Origin: JBAPRR01 sp049281195
Lineage (GTDB): Bacteria; Actinomycetota; Acidimicrobiia; Acidimicrobiales; CAVXTF01
Assembly (NCBI GenBank): GCA_049281195.1
Contig: JBAPRR010000327.1
Coordinates: 1-29,452, forward strand
Length of the DNA stretch: 29,452 nt
Direction: 5' to 3'
How positions within the stretch are numbered: the first letter of the stretch is position 1; each line of letters begins with the position of its first letter. The position numbers were made by a program, and so were the translations under genes. Positions 22,787-29,452 of the stretch are shown piece by piece. The notes beneath the pieces are model-generated. The model had not been told where the DNA came from, made no database searches, and saw nothing but the letters and a program-made list of their open reading frames with translations.

Positions 22787-24988
22787 TCAGGAAGAGACAG
22801 CCTCCGCGGCGCGTTCCAGAAAGCTCACAGCCACCTTGCGGTCGGTGGTCCAGCGCATCGGCGGTACCGACGCGCGAAGGATCCGCCCGTAGCTGGCGGT
22901 AGCCAGGCGCCGGTCCAAAACGGCCACCACTCCCGTGTCGTCCGCGGAGCGGATCAAACGGCCCGCTCCCTGGGCGAGCAGGGTTGCCGCCCTCGGCAGG
23001 TCGACCAGTGAGAAGGCCCGGTCGCCCGCTTTGTCGCGCCGGGCCTGAACGAGCGGGTCGTCAGGGCGGGCGAAAGGCAACCGGTCCACGGTGACAAGGG
23101 TCAGGGTCCTTCCGGGAATGTCGACCCCCTGCCAAAAGGAAACCGTGGCGAAAAGGCACGCCGCCTCATCTGCTGTGAAGGCTTCGATCAACCTCTGCTT
23201 CGGCAGCTCGCCCTGCGCGTACAGGGGAAACTCGAGCTCCGAGCGGAGCCGTTCGTGTGCCGCGGTCATCGCGCGCCAGCTGGTGAACAATGCCAGGGTC
23301 CTTCCACCCGCGGCGGTGATCAATTCCGCCAGCTCGTCGGCGATTGCATCTTCAGCTTCGGGGGTCCGGCGGTCGGGAAGGTCGGTGGCGCAGTAGAGCA
23401 GTGCGCGTTCGCCGTAGGGGAAGGGACTTTGAACATCCACGCGGTCTGTCCGCTCCGGCGGCAGTCCGAGACGCTTTTCCGATCCGGGCGGGATAGTGGC
23501 AGAGGTGAGCACCGCGGTGACGTTCGGCCACAGTCGTTCTGCAAGCAACGGCCCGATGTCGATGGGTGCCATTCGCAACGAGACGACACGGCCTCCTGCG
23601 CCCGAGCTCTCTACCCATACGACGTGATCGCTGTCGGCGTCGCAAAGTGCGCGCACATCCTCGGCCAGGTGCGAGGCCGCCTGCACCGAGCGCCTCCTCT
23701 TGGCGGATGCGTCCGGATCGTCGGATTGGGGTCCGCCACGTTCGGCTTGCCGCAAGGCCTGCATGATCGCGGCGACCCGCGAGCCGGTCATGGTCAAAAG
23801 ATCTACGAGCGCCAGATCCGTTGCGCCGGCGGAGGACCGGAAGGATGTCCTGTCCTTAAACGGCCGTGCGGCGGGTGGTCGCGATCTGGCCCCGTTCTGG
23901 TCCTCGAATTGAAAGGAGAGTCCGCCCGGTTCGGACGAGTCCGAATCTTCACGATCCGAACGGGGGTGTTGCGATGGCTGAGACTTTCGAGACGTTGGCG
24001 GGGCCTTTTCGACCGCGGTTTGGATCCTCATCCCGATGAGGGGCCTTAATTGAGCCTCGAAGACGTCCGCCACACTGAGCAGCCCGTCGACGGTCCCCTG
24101 ATCGTCTTTGGAAACGAGACCACGGGCGCCCTGTGCCAGCGCTCTGATCCTTCCAGGGGTGAGCTCGACGCCAAGCCCGGAGGTCATCACGTCTTCGACT
24201 TCGTGCGCCTCGTCGAAGATCAATATGTCGTGGTCGGGGAGCACAGTTTCGCCGCTCGCCACATGGGTGGCGTAGAGGTGCGTGTTCACCACGATGATGT
24301 CCGCCTCGGACGCCCGTGCCCTCGCCTGCTCGGTGAAGCAGGCCTCTCCTGAAGGGCAGCGGAAAGCGCCGGGACATTCGCGGGGTCCGATCGATACGGC
24401 CGCCCAGGCTCTCGCGTCCGGCTCGAAGTCGAGCTCCGCCCGGTCTCCGGTGGGGGACTCGTCCCCCCACGCCACGAGCTGTTTGATCTGATCGGCGAGA
24501 CGCGGCCCCAGGTTCGAGCTCCCCGGGCCGGCCTTCTGTGCCTGTGCAGCTGATTCTGTTCCTGTGTCGAATGACCCACCGAGAGTTTGCGAAACGACCG
24601 CACCTGGGGCGTTCGTGCTTAATCCGGTCTCGGAAGCCCGCTGGCGGCACAGATAGTTGGAACGGCCTTTGAGCACCGCGAATTTGAAGGAGCCCGGCGG
24701 TCTGAGGCGCGCTACGAGAGGAAGGTCCTTGGTGGCGAGCTGGTCCTGTAGCGCTTTGGTGGCGGTCGCTATGACGACGCGGGTCCCGGCCCGAATAGCC
24801 GGAACCAGGTATGCGAGGGACTTGCCGGTCCCGGTTCCGGCCTGGACGACCAGATGCCGGCGCTCTTTGATCGCCCGTTCGACCGCCCGGGCCATTTCGA
24901 TCTGACCGGGACGCTCCTCGCTCTTAGGAAGCAGAGAGGCGGCCTCTTCCAGAAGATCTGAGACTGTCTTCGGCCCCCGGTCGGTCAC
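22787..24988 (-). CDS. dinG: ATP-dependent DNA helicase, DinG/XPD family
   Basis: A 733-residue superfamily 2 helicase, 5'-3' type, acting on forks, R-loops or damaged DNA. Walker A GTGTGKS is at 51-57 and the DEAH box at 259-262. Between them four cysteines (Cys114, Cys205, Cys211, Cys217) fit the iron-sulfur cluster of the DinG/XPD group. The C-terminal helicase half has VLTSATIPPG, LFTSWRAMTAA, FWQGVDIPG, DRLPFARPDDP and the motif VI QGAGRLIRS. Residues about 330-395 are a Ser/Pro/Arg/Asp-rich insert, probably disordered. The GTG start is 6 nt after TAGGTT, pointing to a leaderless mRNA. It is the first gene before the LuxR regulator. Confidence 0.95.
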   Translation of the reverse strand: MTDRGPKTVSDLLEEAASLLPKSEERPGQIEMARAVERAIKERRHLVVQAGTGTGKSLAYLVPAIRAGTRVVIATATKALQDQLATKDLPLVARLRPPGSFKFAVLKGRSNYLCRQRASETGLSTNAPGAVVSQTLGGSFDTGTESAAQAQKAGPGSSNLGPRLADQIKQLVAWGDESPTGDRAELDFEPDARAWAAVSIGPRECPGAFRCPSGEACFTEQARARASEADIIVVNTHLYATHVASGETVLPDHDILIFDEAHEVEDVMTSGLGVELTPGRIRALAQGARGLVSKDDQGTVDGLLSVADVFEAQLRPLIGMRIQTAVEKAPPTSRKSQPSQHPRSDREDSDSSEPGGLSFQFEDQNGARSRPPAARPFKDRTSFRSSAGATDLALVDLLTMTGSRVAAIMQALRQAERGGPQSDDPDASAKRRRSVQAASHLAEDVRALCDADSDHVVWVESSGAGGRVVSLRMAPIDIGPLLAERLWPNVTAVLTSATIPPGSEKRLGLPPERTDRVDVQSPFPYGERALLYCATDLPDRRTPEAEDAIADELAELITAAGGRTLALFTSWRAMTAAHERLRSELEFPLYAQGELPKQRLIEAFTADEAACLFATVSFWQGVDIPGRTLTLVTVDRLPFARPDDPLVQARRDKAGDRAFSLVDLPRAATLLAQGAGRLIRSADDTGVVAVLDRRLATASYGRILRASVPPMRWTTDRKVAVSFLERAAEAVSS

Positions 24989-24994
24989 TGGACC

Positions 24995-25000
24995 AACCTA
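24995..25000 (-). promoter_or_regulatory. -10 box (TAGGTT) for dinG, leaderless
   Basis: TAGGTT on the minus strand, then 6 nt (GGTCCA), then the GTG start. The spacing matches a transcript starting at the G of GTG. No ribosome binding site fits in the gap. Confidence 0.55.
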
Positions 25001-25054
25001 ACGGCGGGTGCAGCCCACGGCGACGTTCACCGCACGCGGCTGTAGAGCTCTCCT

Positions 25055-25993
25055 CTAGGAGTAGACCCACACAGGTGTTCCGAGCGGGTCGAGGCTCGCC
25101 GACCAGATCCAGTCGATCGCCTCGTTGCTCACCCGCACGCACCCGTGGGAAACCGGGACCGAAGGCACGTACGAATCGCCGTGTATGGCGAATCCACCGG
25201 TGAAGAAGATCGGCCTCCACAGTTGGCCGAGGTTGTCCGTCACCAGTCCGTCCACCGCCCGGTAGCTCTTGAACAGCCCGGTCGGAGTGGTGGCCACTGC
25301 GGTCCCGTCACCGTCGTTGTAGGTGTAGCCACCGCCGGTCGAGCAGTTGAGGATGTACTCCAGGGTTCCGTTCTTCACGAACATGACCAGGTCGTCTTGG
25401 AGGTCGACCTCGATCACGTAGGAGCCGGAGAACGGCTTGGGGGTAGGTCTGACGTTCCTGGCCAGGGCTGCGTCTGTCTGCGGACCGACCACACCGTCGG
25501 CGGTTACTCCAGCGGCCTTCTGATACGCGTAGACCGCCTCCTGTGTGGAGTCGCCGAAGACCCCGTTCGGCGTCCCCAGCCAGTAGCCGAGAGAGGTCAG
25601 CTTCTGTTGCAGCGCGAGCACCGCCGCACCGCTGGAGCCCTCCGACAGCTTCACCGTCGTGGTAGCAGGCGGCGCGGTCGTGGTCGTGGTGGGTGGAGGA
25701 GCAGTGGTCGTGGTCGTGGTGGGTGGCGGAGCCGTGGTCGGGGTCGTCACCGGCGTGGTTGTCGGCGTGGTTGTCGACCCTGTGCTCGCCAGGGTCTTCC
25801 CCGACGTAGTGGTGGTCGACCCACCGGAGGTGACGCCCGGGCCTGCCGAGTTGGCTTGCCCGGAGCACGCACAGAGCATCAGGCCGACGAGAATTACGCC
25901 GCCCAACGCCCCGGCGGCCTTTGGGACACCGCGGGCGCGTGCTCCCAGTTGAAGATGATCCTCCGATTGCAACCCGTCCAAGCCGTTCGGCAT
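25055..25993 (-). CDS. L,D-transpeptidase lipoprotein with peptidoglycan-binding domain
   Basis: A 312-residue secreted lipoprotein that should form 3-3 peptidoglycan cross-links or attach proteins to the wall. The N-terminus has a basic stretch, a hydrophobic core (about 27-40) and an L-C-A-C lipobox, with Cys43 as likely lipidation site (Cys41 is the alternative). Residues 58-113 are a Thr/Pro linker with tandem repeats, spanning the wall. PG_binding_1 is at about 117-178 (AVLALQQKLTSLGY, GVFGDSTQEAVYAYQKAAGV, DGVVGPQT). The YkuD catalytic domain is at about 190-312 with IHGD and SHGCVRV (282-288, catalytic Cys285). All catalytic residues are present. The ATG has a GGTGAGGG ribosome binding site very close to it. 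It is divergent from the universal stress protein gene. Confidence 0.95.
   Translation of the reverse strand: MPNGLDGLQSEDHLQLGARARGVPKAAGALGGVILVGLMLCACSGQANSAGPGVTSGGSTTTTSGKTLASTGSTTTPTTTPVTTPTTAPPPTTTTTTAPPPTTTTTAPPATTTVKLSEGSSGAAVLALQQKLTSLGYWLGTPNGVFGDSTQEAVYAYQKAAGVTADGVVGPQTDAALARNVRPTPKPFSGSYVIEVDLQDDLVMFVKNGTLEYILNCSTGGGYTYNDGDGTAVATTPTGLFKSYRAVDGLVTDNLGQLWRPIFFTGGFAIHGDSYVPSVPVSHGCVRVSNEAIDWIWSASLDPLGTPVWVYS
25655..25822 (-). repeat. Thr/Pro-coding tandem repeats in the L,D-transpeptidase gene
   Basis: Two near-identical units of roughly 36 nt (GTGGTCGTGGTCGTGGTGGGTGG type on the plus strand, cited here in parts) and degenerate copies encode TTTTTAPPP-type linker units. A region likely to vary in copy number. 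Confidence 0.7.
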
Positions 25994-26102
25994 ACCCTCA
26001 CCATTCGTAGTCTGGAGCTGAAAGCTTTATGACGATATCCCTTGCATTTAGAAAATTGGCGTCATGCAGGATCGTCGCGATGGATGAGATTGGAGTGACC
26101 GG

Positions 26103-26531
26103 ATGAGTTCAAACGTGATCGTGGTCGGCGTCGATGGCTCGGAGCCCTCGTTGAAAGCCCTTCGTTGGGCGGTGGCCCAGGCAAAGTTGACCGGATCGCC
26201 ACTCGAAGTGGTCACCACCTGGCAGTACCCGACCTCTCTCGGTTGGGCCCCGGCGTGGCCGGCCGATTGGGACCCGGCCGCCGAAGCTCAGAAGTCCCTG
26301 TCGAAGATCGTCAGCGACGAAATCAAAGGATCCGGGGTGGAGGCCAAGCTGGCGGTAGCCGAAGGCCACGCCGCGCCTGTTCTGGTGAAGGCATCCGAGG
26401 ATGCCTCGCTACTCGTGGTCGGAAGCCGCGGGCATGGCGAGTTCGCCGGGATGCTGATCGGCTCGGTGAGCGAGTACTGCGCTCTTCACTCGCAATGCCC
26501 TGTGGTGATCGTCCACCACCACGACGACTAG
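26103..26531 (+). CDS. Universal stress protein (UspA family)
   Basis: A 142-residue cytoplasmic single-domain USP. The N-terminal strand and loop is IVVGVDGSEPSLKALRWA, with the Asp that contacts adenine. The ATP-binding signature G-x2-G-x9-G-S is intact (Gly107, Gly110, Gly120, Ser121), so it should bind ATP. The family helps cells in stress, dormancy or hypoxia; the exact role is unknown. The ATG has a GGAGTG ribosome binding site about 7 nt upstream. An 8-codon ORF (ATG at 26080) ends as ATGA on this start. It is divergent from the L,D-transpeptidase gene, with 109 bases between, and ends 5 bases before the convergent SPFH gene. Confidence 0.94.
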   Translation: MSSNVIVVGVDGSEPSLKALRWAVAQAKLTGSPLEVVTTWQYPTSLGWAPAWPADWDPAAEAQKSLSKIVSDEIKGSGVEAKLAVAEGHAAPVLVKASEDASLLVVGSRGHGEFAGMLIGSVSEYCALHSQCPVVIVHHHDD

Positions 26532-26536
26532 ACGAA

Positions 26537-27556
26537 CTAAGAGCGACCGGCCGGAGGCATCGGGGGCCTTCCCGGAGTGGCGGGCGGACGTCCGCCGTTC
26601 GAATTCGGGGAGGCTCCGGCTTCAGGCACGGCGGCAAGCACGGACCGCAGAGCCTGCGCCGCACCCATGAGCCCGGCCGTCTCGATCGGCACGATCAGCT
26701 TGGCGTTGTCGCTTGCCGCTATCCGCCCGAGAGCTTCGAGCTGGAGAACCGCCAGTAGTTCCGGCGTGACGTTTCCTTGATGGATAGCGGCATAGGTGGC
26801 GTTGATGGCTCCGGCGCGCCCCTCACCGAGACGGACGGACGCTTCCTTGTCACCCTCTGCCCGCAGGATCGCAGCCTGCTTGTCACCCTCGGCCCGCAGG
26901 ATGTTGGCCTGCTTCTCACCTTGTGCAGTGTTGATCGCAGCCTGCTGGAGACCTTCTGACTGAAGGATCGCAGCTCTCTTCTGCTGATCGGCTTCTTTCT
27001 GTAGGGCCATGGCGTTCAGGATGTTCTGGGGCGGGACGATGTCAACGATCTCGATCCGGTTGAGCCTGACGCCCCACTTTTCGGTTGCAGAAGCCATGTG
27101 GGTCTGTAGCTCGGCATTGATCCGCTGCCGCTCTGAAAGCGCCTCGTCGAGTGTCATGCCTCCGAACACCGCACGAAGAGCGGTCCTTGCAAGCTGGTCG
27201 ACCGCCACGTGGTAGTTACTCACCTCGAACAGGGCGAGCTCGACGTCGATCACCTGGCTGTAGATCGTCGCGTTGACGAGAACGCTGACGTTGTCCTTGG
27301 TGATGACCTGTTGCATGTCGCCGACGCGCGGTTCCTCGCGGACGTCCACCTTCTGGATCGTCTCCAAAAACGGCACCACGGTCGTCCAACCCGGCTGTCG
27401 CACCGGTGGTCTGTACTTTCCGAGGCGCTTAACCGCTCCCACGGTTCCCTGTTGGATGACCCTCACCGAACGTGACAGCAGGATCAGAACCAAGAGCACC
27501 ACTACCGCAAGAAGAATCCCGACAGCGGCTTCGGCTCCACTGCTCGCAAAAATCAT
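26537..27556 (-). CDS. SPFH/Band 7 (paraslipin/QmcA-like) membrane protein
   Basis: A 339-residue stomatin/prohibitin-family protein anchored by an N-terminal TM (about residues 10-28). The SPFH domain is at about 30-190 and has GTVGAVKRLGKYRPPVRQPGWTTVVPF, then VITKDNVSVLVNATIYSQV and WGVRLNRIEIVDIVPPQNILNAM, typical of paraslipins. From 194 to 248 there are five 11-residue repeats (QANILRAEGDK, QAAILRAEGDK and related), a hendecad coiled coil that drives ring or oligomer formation. The Pro/Gly-rich tail is variable. It scaffolds membrane microdomains in related systems. The ATG has a GAGGAG ribosome binding site. It follows the nfeD gene by 15 bases, its usual partner. Confidence 0.94.
   Translation of the reverse strand: MIFASSGAEAAVGILLAVVVLLVLILLSRSVRVIQQGTVGAVKRLGKYRPPVRQPGWTTVVPFLETIQKVDVREEPRVGDMQQVITKDNVSVLVNATIYSQVIDVELALFEVSNYHVAVDQLARTALRAVFGGMTLDEALSERQRINAELQTHMASATEKWGVRLNRIEIVDIVPPQNILNAMALQKEADQQKRAAILQSEGLQQAAINTAQGEKQANILRAEGDKQAAILRAEGDKEASVRLGEGRAGAINATYAAIHQGNVTPELLAVLQLEALGRIAASDNAKLIVPIETAGLMGAAQALRSVLAAVPEAGASPNSNGGRPPATPGRPPMPPAGRS
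26813..26977 (-). repeat. 33-nt (11-residue) repeats in the SPFH gene
   Basis: Five in-frame 33-base units encode the hendecad coiled coil; the copies at about 26848 and 26881 are nearly identical at the nucleotide level. Confidence 0.7.
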
Positions 27557-27571
27557 TTAAAGCTGCTCCTC

Positions 27572-28006
27572 TCAAATGGACATAACGACTAAGCGGGTCC
27601 GCTCGAGCTCGACCACGACCACGACCACGCCCGGTTCGAGCGGGTCTTCCTCGTAGGAGATGGCGGGCCAGTCTTCACCTCGGACGTGCACAGTTCCCGC
27701 ATGATGCGGACCCATGACCTGCCGGACAACCGTCGCATGCTGGCCGACCATGCCGGCGGCTCCCGATACGAGGGCGGGCCGGTGGGTGTCTCCGAGGACA
27801 CTTTTCACAACGCGCCTGAGGGCTCCCACTCCGGCGAGCGAGACGACCGCGAAAACAGCGACCTGAATTGCGATCGAGCCGGTGACGGCGGCGGCGACAG
27901 CGGCGGCCGCGGCCCCGACCGCGGCAAAGAGGGCGTAAAAGGCGAGGGATCTAACCTCGATGATTGCGAAAACGGCCGCGAATATCAGCCAGACCCAGTA
28001 GCTCAT
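27572..28006 (-). CDS. NfeD family membrane protein
   Basis: A 144-residue NfeD-like protein, partner of SPFH proteins. Three hydrophobic segments lie in the first half (WVWLIFAAVFAIIEV, LAFYALFAAVGAAAAAVAAAV, and IAIQVAVFAVVSLAGVGALRRVV). The C-terminal half is the small OB-fold (NfeD C-terminal) domain, with GMVGQHATVVRQV and GTVHVRGEDWPAI. It lacks the long N-terminal protease domain of NfeD1a proteins, so it is the short type that modulates the SPFH partner. The ATG is used; a GTG at 28027 is an alternative. A 4-codon ORF with GGAGG ends as ATGA on this ATG. It is divergent from uppS. Confidence 0.9.
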   Translation of the reverse strand: MSYWVWLIFAAVFAIIEVRSLAFYALFAAVGAAAAAVAAAVTGSIAIQVAVFAVVSLAGVGALRRVVKSVLGDTHRPALVSGAAGMVGQHATVVRQVMGPHHAGTVHVRGEDWPAISYEEDPLEPGVVVVVVELERTRLVVMSI

Positions 28007-28116
28007 GGTTTGCCCATTCGCCTCCACCCGGGTCGGACACGGCGGCCCGTGGTTTCGAGTGTATCCCGGGCCACTGGCCGTGGCGGTAGCTTCACGCCTG
28101 AGACTGGAGAAGCATT

Positions 28117-28857
28117 TTGGTCAAATCGATCCCCACGACTGCCCTCGAAGCCATCGATCGCTCCCGGGTCCCCGTTCATATCGGCTGCGTGATGGACGGA
28201 AACGGACGTTGGGCGACCAAGCGCGGCCTTCCTCGGGTGGACGGCCATGCGGCGGGGGAAACCGCCCTCATGGACGCCGTCGAAGGTGGGCTTGTCCTGG
28301 GGGTGAGATGGCTCACTGTCTACGCCTTCTCGACCGAGAATTGGCGCCGACCTGCCGACGAGGTGCGCTTCTTGATGGGATTCAACGAGTCCCTGCTGTC
28401 GCGCCGGCGCGACGAGCTCCACGAAAAGGGGGTACGAAACCGGTTCGCCGGAAGGCGCGACTGGAGGGTCCCCCGCCGGGTGGTGAAAAGAATGGAGGAG
28501 TCCTCCGCCCTCACTGCCGACGATCGCCGGATGACCCTGACCATTGCCTTTAATTACGGCGGAAGAGCCGAAATTGTTGACGCCGTTCGCGATCTGGTCG
28601 CTTCAGGCGTCAAGGCTGAAAAAGTCGACGAGAAGATGATCCGCTCGCACCTGTACCACCCTGACCACCCCGATCCCGATCTGGTCATCCGTACCTCGGG
28701 TGAATACCGGATCTCCAATTTTCTCCTGTGGCAACTGGCCTATTCAGAGCTGGTTTTCACCGACGTGCTGTGGCCCGACTTCCGTCGCGAGGATCTCTAC
28801 GAAGCCGTCGCCGAGTTCCAAAGGCGCGAGCGCCGTTACGGGGATATCGGCAAATGA
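28117..28857 (+). CDS. uppS: Isoprenyl (undecaprenyl) diphosphate synthase
   Basis: A 246-residue cis-prenyltransferase that makes the polyprenyl carrier lipid for peptidoglycan and other glycans. Motifs are VMDGNGRWATKRG with catalytic Asp27, the GVRWLTVYAFSTENWRRP segment, AFNYGGRAEI, and DLVIRTSGEYRISNFLLWQLAYSE with the conserved C-terminal Glu/Asp region. All are intact. The start is TTG, supported by a GGAGAAG ribosome binding site 7 nt upstream. The product chain length cannot be read from the sequence. In other actinobacteria it is next to recO, as here but with one membrane gene between. It would supply carrier lipid for the glycosylphosphotransferase encoded at 8.3-9.6 kb. Confidence 0.95.
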   Translation: MVKSIPTTALEAIDRSRVPVHIGCVMDGNGRWATKRGLPRVDGHAAGETALMDAVEGGLVLGVRWLTVYAFSTENWRRPADEVRFLMGFNESLLSRRRDELHEKGVRNRFAGRRDWRVPRRVVKRMEESSALTADDRRMTLTIAFNYGGRAEIVDAVRDLVASGVKAEKVDEKMIRSHLYHPDHPDPDLVIRTSGEYRISNFLLWQLAYSELVFTDVLWPDFRREDLYEAVAEFQRRERRYGDIGK

Positions 28858-28900
28858 TGGAATACGGAAAAGGATGAAGTACCCAAGATGATGAAATACG
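28854..28900 (+). repeat. Duplicated start segment between uppS and the membrane gene
   Basis: ATGATGGAATACG at 28854-28866 and ATGATGAAATACG at 28888-28900 differ by one base (period 34); ATGAAGTAC at 28874 is a weaker third copy. The first two stretches form mini ORFs joined by ATGA overlaps. Confidence 0.75.
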
Positions 28901-29244
28901 TGGCGATTGCGCTCGGAGTCATCGCTCTGGCGGGGACGATCCTGATCGCGGTGGCCGGATCCAGCCAGCCTCATTCGAACGCTATGGGTGCGGTCGCGCT
29001 CCTTGCCTGCATAGTGGCGGTCGTATTGATGATCGTCCTCGGAGTCACGCTCGGGGGACGCAACAACCCGCGCCGGGGCCCTTACACCGCGCTGCCGGAA
29101 GACGAGCTCGAACAGGTCGCAGTGCAGGGCGAAGCACTACAAGGCGAAGAAGCACTGCGAGGCGAACCGGTGCAAGGCGTAAAGGTAGAAGACCGAGAGC
29201 TGGAAGCAGTCGAAGAGCCGACCGAGCACTCAGGGCAGTCGTGA
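28888..29244 (+). CDS. Small two-TM membrane protein, function unknown
   Basis: A 118-residue protein with two hydrophobic segments (about 3-23 and 32-54) and an acidic, repetitive C-terminus. The tail has four imperfect repeats of the QGEALQGE type (nucleotides 29119-29181), then Val/Glu-rich sequence. I do not recognise a family. Both termini are predicted cytoplasmic. The start is an ATG at 28888 (an ATG follows immediately), at the end of two short ORFs that begin at the uppS stop. Its own stop overlaps the recO start as GTGA, so it is co-translated with recO. It could also be read as a spacer gene inserted in a uppS-recO unit. Confidence 0.75.
   Translation: MMKYVAIALGVIALAGTILIAVAGSSQPHSNAMGAVALLACIVAVVLMIVLGVTLGGRNNPRRGPYTALPEDELEQVAVQGEALQGEEALRGEPVQGVKVEDRELEAVEEPTEHSGQS
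29119..29181 (+). repeat. 15-18 nt imperfect repeats in the membrane protein tail
   Basis: Four imperfect copies of a GCACTGCAAGGCGAA-type unit encode the Q-G-E-A-L repeats. Confidence 0.7.
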
Positions 29245-29452
29245 GCCTGTACCGGGACCAGGGTGTGGTGCTTCGGACCATGCGCCTGGGAGAGGCGGAC
29301 CGGATTGTGACCCTGCTGTGCAGGACCAACGGCAAGGTGCGGGCGGTGGCCAAGGGCGTGCGGCGCACCAAGTCCAAATTCGGCTCCCGCCTGGAGCCGC
29401 TCAGTCACGTGTCCATCCAGGGTTGGCAGGGACGGGGGGATCTCGACATCAT
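29241..29452 (+). CDS. recO: DNA repair protein RecO, N-terminal part (3' truncated by window)
   Basis: About 70 codons of the RecO OB-fold domain are visible. RecO loads RecA onto gaps with RecF/RecR. The opening SLYRDQGVVLRTMRLGEADRIVTLL and the following GKVRAVAKGVRRTKSKFGSRLEPLS are characteristic. The GTG start overlaps the stop of the membrane gene (GTGA). The gene continues past the window end; the zinc-binding cysteines of the C-terminal domain are not seen. Confidence 0.95.
   Translation, partial: MSLYRDQGVVLRTMRLGEADRIVTLLCRTNGKVRAVAKGVRRTKSKFGSRLEPLSHVSIQGWQGRGDLDI

Noticed and set aside
25655..25822. CRISPR-like or VNTR array
   Set aside because: The repeats are in frame, contiguous and encode a Thr/Pro linker of a cell-wall lipoprotein. 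No spacers.
26029..26065. ATGACG-N25-CGTCAT repeat in the gap before the universal stress gene as an operator
   Set aside because: Short arms with a long spacer, expected by chance; no other support.

Overview
This window looks like chromosome from a high-GC actinobacterium. An Acidimicrobiia-like lineage is my best inference: it has a BldD-type regulator, an F420-type luciferase-fold oxidoreductase, FolP2, a PAC2 protein, DUF2510, CIRCE/HrcA control, and many GTG/TTG starts. It is dense with conserved housekeeping genes. No stretch longer than about 140 bases lacks a gene. I saw no rRNA, tRNA, CRISPR array, insertion sequence, prophage or attachment site, and no sign of recent transfer.

Layout. 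1-4.7 kb: the 3' part of leuS, then a convergent luciferase-like oxidoreductase, a small membrane protein, and a translationally coupled phosphotransferase/PAC2 pair. 4.8-7.4 kb: a plus-strand run of thioredoxin-TPR protein, FolP2-type DHPS paralogue and holA. 7.4-11.5 kb: a minus-strand block with a DUF2510 protein, rpsT, and a two-gene surface-polysaccharide unit (O-antigen-ligase/polymerase-like protein, then polyprenyl glycosylphosphotransferase). 11.6-16.4 kb: lepA, then a CIRCE-controlled hrcA-dnaJ pair and rsmE. 16.4-17.2 kb: a BldD-type regulator that keeps the c-di-GMP signature, then a dyad-rich leader. 17.2-21.7 kb: small HTH protein, HIT, phoH, ybeY, CNNM/CBS protein and era, a typical actinobacterial RNA/ribosome-maturation run. 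21.7-26 kb: LuxR-type regulator, dinG-type helicase and L,D-transpeptidase lipoprotein on the minus strand. 26.1-29.5 kb: universal stress protein, an NfeD/SPFH pair on the minus strand, uppS, a small membrane protein and the start of recO.

The genes mainly serve translation and ribosome biogenesis (leuS, rpsT, lepA, rsmE, ybeY, era, phoH), heat shock (hrcA, dnaJ), replication and repair (holA, dinG, recO) and the cell envelope (uppS, glycosyltransferase pair, L,D-transpeptidase, NfeD/SPFH).

I found no clearly new multi-gene system. The most unusual signals are small and regulatory: (i) duplicated translation-start segments with short relay ORFs before era and before the membrane gene upstream of recO; (ii) a 135-bp leader with several dyads and an intrinsic-terminator-like hairpin touching the ribosome binding site of the small HTH gene, just after the bldD-like gene; (iii) -10 boxes placed 6-9 nt before start codons, suggesting leaderless mRNAs; (iv) a FolP paralogue with altered active-site loops.
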